11,662 bases of DNA, from assembly GCA_904502005.1 (NCBI GenBank), contig CAJGDC010000053.1:1-11662 (forward strand), given 5' to 3'. Source of the DNA: an uncultured Alistipes sp. (lineage in GTDB: Bacteria; Bacteroidota; Bacteroidia; Bacteroidales; Rikenellaceae). A program made the position numbers and the translations under genes. Positions 6,817 to 11,662 of this stretch are shown here, piece by piece. Under the pieces are notes generated by a model that saw nothing but the letters and a program-made list of their open reading frames with translations, was not told the DNA's origin and did no database searches. Position 1 is the stretch's first letter. Each line of letters begins with the position of its first letter.

Positions 6817-8202
6817 CTAAACTCTCTTTGTAATGTGTAAATCTGATGGTGCAATAGATATTCCGACAATATCACCTTTGTCCCAAATATCATTTGTATC
6901 TACATAAATCTTCTCTCCGTCATCTGTGAGTACTGTGAGGTGATAGTGATTTCCTTTGTATAGGATAAAGACAACCTCACCCATAACAATACCGTCCTCC
7001 TTGTTGTCAAGAAGCTCTACGCGGTCAAAGTTGATAGTCGCATAGATGTTCTCTCCCTCGTTAAGTGTGCAATTTTCGCACTCAAACTCAGCACCGAGAA
7101 TCTCTACCTTATTGTCAGCAAGCATCTTTCCCTCAAAGGTGTTGCATGTACGCTCTTTCTGCATTACATGTATGTCATTAGGCTTGATAAACATGCCCAC
7201 GGTACTATCGACATCAAAGGCGTTATAGTCCTGAATAATAAGTTCATAACCCTTGTCTGTCTCTACAAACATCTCATAGTGCACACCCTTAAAGATGCAA
7301 GACTTAACTACGCCAGTAAATTTAGCATTCTCGGCATTAGCGATAATATATATATCCTCTGGACGTACTACAACATCCACAGGAATATTTGTTCCAAAGC
7401 CCTCGTCAACACACTCAAAGCTATGGCCGATAAACTCAACCTCGCGGTCATGAACCATAGTTCCATTAAGGATGTTACTCTCGCCAATAAAGTCTGCGAC
7501 AAACGAGTTTACAGGCTCGTTGTAGATGTCAATTGGTGAGCCGATTTGTTGAATCTTTCCGTCACTCATTACTACAACGGTATCTGACAAGGTAAGCGCC
7601 TCCTCCTGGTCGTGGGTGACATAGATAAAGGTGATACCTAGTTCGCTATGCATCTGCTTAAGCTCCATCTGCATATCCTTACGCATCTTGAGGTCCAGAG
7701 CGGCAAGTGGCTCGTCAAGCAGAAGTACCTTTGGTCGGTTTACAATTGCGCGAGCAATAGCGACACGCTGCTGCTGACCACCAGAGAGTGAGTTTACATC
7801 TCGGTCCTCATAATCGGTCATGCTAACCATCTTTAGCGCCTTGCGTACACGGCTCTCAATCTCCGCAGATGGAACTTTGTTAAGCTTGAGTCCAAAGGCG
7901 ATATTGTCGTAGACGTTTAGATGTGGAAAGAGTGCATAACGCTGGAAGACGGTGTTGAGCGGACGGCGATGAGGAGGAACCTCGGAGATGTCATTACCCT
8001 CCATAAGTATTACACCCGAATCTGGCTGCAAAAAGCCGGCAATCATACGCAGTAGAGTTGTCTTTCCACAGCCTGAAGGACCAAGTAAAGTAATAAACTC
8101 ACCGCGACGGATGTCAAGGTTAATATCGTCAAGCACCACCTTCTCGCCAAAAGCCTTTGACAGATGCTCAATTTTGATGATTGTATCGCTGTTGTTAGCC
8201 AT
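6817..8202 (-). CDS. potA: Spermidine/putrescine ABC importer, ATP-binding protein PotA with duplicated C-terminal module
   Basis: This cytoplasmic ATPase powers PotBC. It has 461 residues against 378 in E. coli. The nucleotide-binding domain is complete: Walker A GPSGCGKTT (41-49), Q-loop Gln87, signature LSGGQQQR (139-146), Walker B VLLLDEP (159-165), D-loop ALD and switch His197 in VTHDQEE. The TOBE-type regulatory region is at about 241-346, with VRPED at 279-283. A second copy follows at about 357-457 at a constant offset of 111 residues; it explains the extra length. In E. coli the C-terminal domain of PotA mediates spermidine feedback inhibition, so the extra copy could alter regulation (inference). 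The start codon follows the barrel gene stop by one base (TAA-A-ATG). No Shine-Dalgarno site is visible. Confidence 0.95.
   Translation of the reverse strand: MANNSDTIIKIEHLSKAFGEKVVLDDINLDIRRGEFITLLGPSGCGKTTLLRMIAGFLQPDSGVILMEGNDISEVPPHRRPLNTVFQRYALFPHLNVYDNIAFGLKLNKVPSAEIESRVRKALKMVSMTDYEDRDVNSLSGGQQQRVAIARAIVNRPKVLLLDEPLAALDLKMRKDMQMELKQMHSELGITFIYVTHDQEEALTLSDTVVVMSDGKIQQIGSPIDIYNEPVNSFVADFIGESNILNGTMVHDREVEFIGHSFECVDEGFGTNIPVDVVVRPEDIYIIANAENAKFTGVVKSCIFKGVHYEMFVETDKGYELIIQDYNAFDVDSTVGMFIKPNDIHVMQKERTCNTFEGKMLADNKVEILGAEFECENCTLNEGENIYATINFDRVELLDNKEDGIVMGEVVFILYKGNHYHLTVLTDDGEKIYVDTNDIWDKGDIVGISIAPSDLHITKRV
6832..7467 (-). repeat. Internal 111-residue protein duplication in PotA
   Basis: PotA residues 246-346 (nt 7467-7165) and 357-457 (nt 7134-6832) align without gaps at an offset of 111. 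Matching pairs include VEFIGHSFEC with VEILGAEFEC, FKGVHYEMFVETDKG with YKGNHYHLTVLTDDG, and FIKPNDIHV with SIAPSDLHI. In copy 2 the VRPED motif has become INFDR. The copies share structure but are well diverged, so the duplication is old. Confidence 0.85.
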
Positions 8203-8203
8203 T

Positions 8204-9286
8204 TTATTTATTTTTGCGTATTACCTCTGTTAAATTAAAGTGATATGTAGCACCGATGCTCAGAGCTAAGCTCTTTGCGTGGGTGTTTGCTGCAATAACT
8301 GCGTGGAGTCTAAGATCTTTATTGTTGCGAAGTGGATAGTAATTTACACCGCCACCATAGAAGAAATAGCTATTTGAAGAGCTATCTGTGGGAATAAAGC
8401 CAAACTCATCCTCATAACCAAAAATATCAAGACCGGTGCGATGTTCATAACCGCCCTTGACAAATAGTTCTACCTTATCTTTAAGGGTATATCCAAACTT
8501 GCCAATTGCAGAAAATTCGTGGTTAGACTCTTTGCCATAACCGTCTCGCCATCCATAGTTAAGATGCTTGTACATCAAATCTATCTCTGCGCCGAAATCA
8601 CCGAAGTAAAATCCATTACCAAGTGAAGCTATTTTGACAAAGGTGCCTGGCTCAAATTCAATAAGGTTTGCCGACCAAATTGGAGCAAAGCATCCAAAAT
8701 CTCCATACCAAATCAGTGAGTAGGTAAATAACTTGCTCTTGAATGGTCGCTCTCCGAATGGAGAGGTTCCAAATTGGAATGCAATAGACGAACTCTCATC
8801 GTTTGTTGTGTACTCAACCTTACCACCCCATTGATAAATAGCGCAGTTATGCCAAAATGTAGAGCATAGTGTAGGGTGTTGGTCGACATCCATAGGATCA
8901 AGTTCATATCCGCCAATGGCGAGCATGTCCTTACCTAAGGTAAATGTGAAATTGCCAAGGCTATAGCTCAGCGTAAGCCAATCTATAAAATCAACGTCGT
9001 CAGAACGAAAGGCGTTCTGATATAGGGGCTTAGTGTCTGTGCTAAGCCAATGGTTGCTCATTGAATAGGAGAAGTGTTCTCCTATAGAGCCTTCAAAAAG
9101 AGTGTAAAGGGAAGAAGTGCCGAAATCCACACCGGAGTAACCCCCACCGCCTGTTTGGATGTAAGGGTTTACTTCAAATCGAGGCGAGAAAATCAGCGTT
9201 GGAACATTGCCTGATGCCTCAGCCTCTTGCGAGTAGGTACAAAAGTAGCATAGTGCAGCTACTGTCAGAACAAATATTTTTCTCAT
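8204..9286 (-). CDS. Predicted outer-membrane beta-barrel (porin-like) protein, first gene of the polyamine operon
   Basis: I do not recognise a named family. The protein has 360 residues. Residues 1-20 are a signal peptide ending YSQ or slightly later; Cys13 and Cys16 do not form a lipobox. The rest alternates hydrophobic/aromatic and polar residues with Gly- and Asp-rich turns, as in a beta-barrel: FTFTLGKDMLAIGGYE (113-128), which resembles a strand pair of OprP/OprO-type porins, FYFGDFGAEIDLMYKHLNYG (226-245) and a late strand LALSIGATYHFNL (340-352). By hand count the mature chain has about 39 Asp/Glu and 24 Lys/Arg, a net negative charge that would suit a path for cations. Only one base separates it from potA and it shares the operon promoter. 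A role as polyamine channel is inferred from position, not shown. Confidence 0.75.
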   Translation of the reverse strand: MRKIFVLTVAALCYFCTYSQEAEASGNVPTLIFSPRFEVNPYIQTGGGGYSGVDFGTSSLYTLFEGSIGEHFSYSMSNHWLSTDTKPLYQNAFRSDDVDFIDWLTLSYSLGNFTFTLGKDMLAIGGYELDPMDVDQHPTLCSTFWHNCAIYQWGGKVEYTTNDESSSIAFQFGTSPFGERPFKSKLFTYSLIWYGDFGCFAPIWSANLIEFEPGTFVKIASLGNGFYFGDFGAEIDLMYKHLNYGWRDGYGKESNHEFSAIGKFGYTLKDKVELFVKGGYEHRTGLDIFGYEDEFGFIPTDSSSNSYFFYGGGVNYYPLRNNKDLRLHAVIAANTHAKSLALSIGATYHFNLTEVIRKNK

Positions 9287-9318
9287 TTCCCATAAAAAAT
9301 AATAGATGGTTTCGGGTG

Positions 9319-9326
9319 CAAATATA
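9319..9326 (-). promoter_or_regulatory. Promoter -7 box for the barrel-potABCD operon
   Basis: The minus strand reads TATATTTG, matching TAnnTTTG, 32 bp upstream of the ATG at 9286. This predicts a leader of about 25 nt. No clear TTTG sits at -33. It is the only promoter-like box I find for the five genes, whose junctions are all 3 bp or less or overlap. Confidence 0.6.
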
Positions 9327-9370
9327 ACAAAAAAAACGAGATTTCATATTTTGTCGCAGCAAATATCTAC

Positions 9371-9399
9371 AATTTTACCCACCTAATGGGGCAAAAATT
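9371..9399. promoter_or_regulatory. Imperfect inverted repeat between divergent operons, possible operator
   Basis: The arms aattttaccc (9371-9380) and gggcaaaaatt (9389-9399) are near reverse complements, differing by an extra base and one mismatch. The repeat overlaps the -33 region of the rightward promoter and lies upstream of the leftward promoter. That position suits a regulator site. No regulator gene is nearby, and AT-rich spacers give such repeats by chance. Confidence 0.25.
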
Positions 9400-9428
9400 G
9401 TGATAAATGATATTTTTGACTACCTTTG
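9397..9428 (+). promoter_or_regulatory. Promoter for the DUF4199-GT2-DUF4293 operon
   Basis: TACCTTTG at 9421-9428 is a consensus -7 box. ATTG at 9397-9400, exactly 20 bp upstream, is a one-mismatch version of the TTTG -33 box. Transcription should start near 9435, which is downstream of the ATG at 9407 and so favours translation from 9449. Confidence 0.65.
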
Positions 9429-9448
9429 TACATCAAATTGTTGAAGAT

Positions 9449-10042
9449 ATGAATCAGAATCTTTTTTTGAACAGAGTGATGAGCTACGGAGCTATTCTGG
9501 GCTTTGTGATGCTTATCTCGCACATTTTTGAGCAGTGTGCAGTTGTCTATGGCGGAACATTGTCTTGGTATTCTATTATGGGTTTTGAGTATTTGGTGGC
9601 TTCAATTCTCTATATATGGATGCTCTATCGTTTTGCAAAGAGCTATTCACTTGAGGTTATGGCTCAGCAGTCTGATGTGAAGATGTTCAGCTTTAGTCGT
9701 GGCTATGGCTTTGTTGTCTCTGTATCCACGCTCTCTGGTGTTATTGTGGGATTAGGTCGCTACATTTTGCATAACCTAATCATTGGACATAGTGAGTATA
9801 CTAAGAGTATGATTTCATCACTGCAGTCTGTCCTTAAGGCAAATCCGGAGACTGCCTCAATGATGGGTACTTACAACCAGTTGTTCTCACAAATGGCTGC
9901 CCAACCAGAGCCTACAATCTTACAGACTCTATTTTCGTCTGTTTGGAGCTATTTCTTTGCAGCATCAATAGTAGCTCTAATTATTGCTGCTGTGGTTAAG
10001 AAAGAGCCAAATATTTTTGAGAAAAATAATAGCGAGGAGTAA
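9449..10042 (+). CDS. DUF4199-like four-helix membrane protein
   Basis: From the ATG at 9449 the protein has 197 residues. An in-frame ATG at 9407 would add 14 residues, but the promoter box TACCTTTG (9421-9428) lies inside that extension, so I prefer 9449. Predicted helices are at about 11-30, 40-62, 84-106 and 164-184. A long polar, probably extracytoplasmic loop lies between the third and fourth (about 110-160). The C-terminus is charged (KKEPNIFEKNNSEE). The layout and the position directly before a GT2 glycosyltransferase fit the DUF4199 family, which is common in Bacteroidota and has no known function. The stop overlaps the next ATG (TAATG). A role as a partner of the glycosyltransferase is inference. 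Confidence 0.78.
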   Translation: MNQNLFLNRVMSYGAILGFVMLISHIFEQCAVVYGGTLSWYSIMGFEYLVASILYIWMLYRFAKSYSLEVMAQQSDVKMFSFSRGYGFVVSVSTLSGVIVGLGRYILHNLIIGHSEYTKSMISSLQSVLKANPETASMMGTYNQLFSQMAAQPEPTILQTLFSSVWSYFFAASIVALIIAAVVKKEPNIFEKNNSEE

Positions 10043-10998
10043 TGGCGTTGGATATTTCGGTTGTCGTTCCGTTATATAACGAGCGGGAGTCTCTTCCTGA
10101 GCTTGCGCAGTGGATTGATCGTGTCTGCAAGGGTGAGGGTTTGTCCTATGAGATAATCATGGTAGACGACGGCTCCGATGATGGTTCTTGGCAGGTAGTT
10201 GAGCAGCTGAAAGCTCAATATGGTGATAGTCTGAAGGCTATTCACTTTATGCGCAATTATGGTAAGAGCGCAGCACTCTATTGTGGTTTTGAGGCGGCAG
10301 AGGGTGAGGTTGTCTTTACTATGGATGCAGATCTTCAGGACTCTCCTGATGAGATACCTGCTATGCGCAAAATGATTTTGGAGCAGGGTTATGACCTTGT
10401 TTCAGGTTGGAAACGCAAGCGTTACGACCCTATTGGTAAGAGACTGCCAAGTAAGTTCTTCAACTGGACTGCTCGTACGGTGTCAGGCATAAAGCTCAAT
10501 GACTTTAATTGTGGACTTAAGTGTTATCGCAAGAGTGTTATCAAATCTATAGAGGTCTATGGTGAGATGCACCGCTATATCCCAATTCTTGCAAAAAATG
10601 CGGGATTTAAGCGCATAGGTGAGAAGGAGGTGCACCATCAGGCTCGCAAATATGGGGTCTCTAAATTTGGTATGGAACGAATGGTTAAGGGGTACCTTGA
10701 CCTTATATCGGTAACCTTCATGTCTCGTTTTGGCCGCTCGCCAATGTACTTCTTTGGTAGCCTCGGCACACTGATGTTCCTTGTCGGAGGTTTTACCACT
10801 TGCTGGGTTATTGGTAGCAAAATTTATAAGCAGATTATGGATTTACCACTTCGAGCAGTTACCGACCAGCCTCTCTTTTACTTAGCTATATTGGCAATAG
10901 TGCTCGGTGTGCAACTCTTCCTTGCAGGCTTCTTGGGAGAGCTGATAAATAGAAATTCAAGTGATAGAAACAAATATTTAATTGATAAAAAGTTATGA
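10042..10998 (+). CDS. GT2 family glycosyltransferase, polyprenyl-phosphate sugar transferase type (DPM1/GtrB/ArnC-like)
   Basis: This 318-residue protein has a GT-A domain and two C-terminal helices (about 236-258 and 277-298). Visible motifs: VVVPLYNE (7-14), DDGSDDGS (42-49), the metal/nucleotide-sugar site DADLQD (95-100), DFNCGLKCYRK (154-164), GEMHRYIPILA (174-184) and HHQARKYGVSKFG (198-210). This set is typical of enzymes that move a hexose or a modified sugar from an NDP- donor onto a polyprenyl phosphate at the cytoplasmic face, for later use in glycan or lipid modification. The exact sugar cannot be read. The ATG overlaps the previous stop; GAGGAG at 10034-10039 is close to the start (2 nt), so coupling is likely. 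The stop overlaps the next start (ATGA). Confidence 0.92.
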   Translation: MALDISVVVPLYNERESLPELAQWIDRVCKGEGLSYEIIMVDDGSDDGSWQVVEQLKAQYGDSLKAIHFMRNYGKSAALYCGFEAAEGEVVFTMDADLQDSPDEIPAMRKMILEQGYDLVSGWKRKRYDPIGKRLPSKFFNWTARTVSGIKLNDFNCGLKCYRKSVIKSIEVYGEMHRYIPILAKNAGFKRIGEKEVHHQARKYGVSKFGMERMVKGYLDLISVTFMSRFGRSPMYFFGSLGTLMFLVGGFTTCWVIGSKIYKQIMDLPLRAVTDQPLFYLAILAIVLGVQLFLAGFLGELINRNSSDRNKYLIDKKL

Positions 10999-11468
10999 TA
11001 CAGAGAATACAGACACTCTATCTTATGGTAGTTACACTTCTTATGGTTGTAACACTAATCTTCCCACTCGTATTTATTGGCGTTGATGGTCATCAGGTGA
11101 CACTTTCGGCATTTACAATTTCAGATGCCGAGGGCGTGCTCTCCTATGCATCTTCTTGGCTTGGTGCGGTGCTTGTTGTGGCAACATTGCTGCCATTTGT
11201 TACAATCTTCCTCTATAAGAATCGCCAGTTGCAAATCCGCCTTTGTGGCGTTGAGTGCGTGCTTCTGCTGGGCGCTGTGCTCCTTGTAGGTGCATTTACC
11301 TACTCTGTTTGCAACAACATCTTTAACGACTTTGACATCACTTGGGCAAATATCGCCATCCGCTTCCCAGTTATTCTGCCGCTTGTTGCGCTTGTGCTTA
11401 CTCCACTTGCTATGCGTGCAATCTTACGCGATGAGCTTCTTGTCCGTTCACTTGACAGAATTCGATAG
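10995..11468 (+). CDS. DUF4293-like four-helix membrane protein
   Basis: The 157-residue protein starts MIQRIQTLYL and has four hydrophobic segments at about 8-29, 53-74, 82-103 and 119-140. A short extracytoplasmic loop follows the first segment. The C-terminus is cytoplasmic and basic: ILRDELLVRSLDRIR (143-157). Both the MIQRIQT start and the LVRSxDRIR end are, to my knowledge, typical of DUF4293 proteins of Bacteroidota, which have no known function. Its ATG overlaps the glycosyltransferase stop by 4 nt, so it is the third gene of the operon. It could help assemble or export the product of the lipid-linked sugar pathway, but that is based on position only. Confidence 0.8.
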   Translation: MIQRIQTLYLMVVTLLMVVTLIFPLVFIGVDGHQVTLSAFTISDAEGVLSYASSWLGAVLVVATLLPFVTIFLYKNRQLQIRLCGVECVLLLGAVLLVGAFTYSVCNNIFNDFDITWANIAIRFPVILPLVALVLTPLAMRAILRDELLVRSLDRIR

Positions 11469-11484
11469 GGAAGTTGAAAAATAG

Positions 11485-11514
11485 ATAATGCAGACTGAAA
11501 CCAGTCTGCATTAT
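11485..11514. terminator. Hairpin terminator after the DUF4293 gene
   Basis: ataatgcagact (11485-11496) and agtctgcattat (11503-11514) form a perfect 12-bp stem with loop gaaacc. The T-tract on the plus side is weak (ttgtat). An A-run (11477-11481) on the left gives a better T-run for minus-strand transcripts, so it may also back up termination of the SRP RNA from the right. Confidence 0.75.
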
Positions 11515-11525
11515 TTGTATCCAAT

Positions 11526-11531
11526 AAAAAA
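11526..11531 (-). terminator. U-run at the 3' end of the SRP RNA
   Basis: Six A residues on the plus strand read as TTTTTT on the minus strand, directly after the closing helix strand CTTACCC of the SRP RNA. Helix plus U-run forms an intrinsic terminator. Confidence 0.65.
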
Positions 11532-11628
11532 GGGTAAGCTACTCATATCGCACCGCTACAACCGCATACCCTTGCTCAATTCCTTGCCTGGGGGAGTTCT
11601 GCAGGAGCTGGTCGTATAAGACTTACCC
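11532..11628 (-). ncRNA. ffs: Signal recognition particle 4.5S-type RNA
   Basis: Read on the minus strand, the 97-nt RNA begins GGGTAAG and ends CTTACCC, which pair. The middle holds the SRP domain IV core: CAGG, then CAA, a GGAA tetraloop, TTG, then AGCA (about 11572-11589). That is the symmetric loop and GNRA-type cap bound by Ffh. E. coli has CAGG-UCC-GGAA-GGA-AGCA in the same order. Further pairings along the rod (CTGC with GCGG, ACC-GCT with AGC-GGT, ATA with TAT) extend the hairpin. It lacks an Alu domain, so it is the small bacterial form. It acts with Ffh and FtsY in targeting membrane proteins. A TACTTTTG promoter box lies 5 bp before its 5' end and a T-run follows the 3' end. Confidence 0.88.
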
Positions 11629-11633
11629 GACTG

Positions 11634-11641
11634 CAAAAGTA
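11634..11641 (-). promoter_or_regulatory. Promoter -7 box of the SRP RNA gene
   Basis: The minus strand reads TACTTTTG, a match to TAnnTTTG, placed so that transcription would start at or next to the GGGTAAG 5' end. The -33 box would fall at or beyond the right edge, so it cannot be checked. Confidence 0.7.
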
Positions 11642-11653
11642 GAACTTTTTTTG

Positions 11654-11661
11654 TATCTTTG
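11654..11661 (+). promoter_or_regulatory. Promoter -7 box pointing out of the window
   Basis: TATCTTTG on the plus strand matches TAnnTTTG and is followed by GC at the edge. I see no good TTTG at -33. It suggests a rightward gene beyond the window, divergent from the SRP RNA and with an overlapping control region. Confidence 0.4.
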
Positions 11662-11662
11662 C

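Noticed and set aside
7168..7539. A 123-codon plus-strand open frame within potA
   Set aside because: It is antisense to the conserved C-terminal region of PotA and has no domain, promoter box or ribosome site of its own.
9230..9286. The barrel protein as a lipoprotein through Cys13 or Cys16
   Set aside because: The residues before these cysteines (AAL, CYF) do not form a lipobox, and the rest looks like an outer-membrane barrel.
9407..9448. Earlier ATG at 9407 for the DUF4199-like gene
   Set aside because: It precedes the promoter box at 9421-9428, and the added 14 residues come before the usual short N-terminus and first helix.
11532..11628. Riboswitch, tRNA or mobile-element end at the right edge
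   Set aside because: No cloverleaf or CCA end and no downstream gene in the right orientation for a leader. The core loop and tetraloop match SRP RNA instead.

Overview
The window reads as chromosomal DNA from a member of the Bacteroidales (phylum Bacteroidota). The evidence is the repeated TAnnTTTG promoter box, a lipoprotein that combines a coiled coil, a BACON domain and BspA-type leucine-rich repeats, DUF4199- and DUF4293-like membrane proteins, and mostly weak or absent Shine-Dalgarno sites. I cannot fix the genus. There is no phage, transposon, CRISPR array or tRNA gene. No stretch over 300 bases lacks a gene.

Layout, left to right. (1) Positions 1-2060, minus strand: the first 686 codons of a surface lipoprotein whose C-terminus lies beyond the left edge. 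Its leucine-rich repeats appear in the DNA as 69-bp tandem units. (2) Positions 2190-3845, plus strand: an AspT/YidE-type transporter, divergent from the lipoprotein across an intergenic region with one promoter box for each. (3) A bidirectional hairpin terminator at 3861-3893. (4) Positions 9286-3909, minus strand: a compact five-gene operon. It encodes a predicted outer-membrane beta-barrel followed by PotA, PotB, PotC and PotD of a spermidine/putrescine ABC importer. (5) Positions 9449-11468, plus strand: a three-gene overlapping operon of DUF4199-like membrane protein, polyprenyl-phosphate-type GT2 glycosyltransferase and DUF4293-like membrane protein. (6) Positions 11628-11532, minus strand: a small 4.5S signal recognition particle RNA gene with its own promoter and U-run. 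A plus-strand promoter box at the right edge points to a gene outside the window.

The most interesting unit is the polyamine operon. Three features depart from the Escherichia coli pattern. The first gene encodes a predicted barrel, one base away from potA. PotA carries a gap-free 111-residue duplication of its C-terminal regulatory (TOBE) module. PotD ends in a transmembrane helix and an arginine/lysine-rich tail, so it is probably tethered to the inner membrane. Together these suggest an import route spanning both membranes. The link to the barrel rests on gene order alone. I see no wholly new system; the rest are recognisable families.
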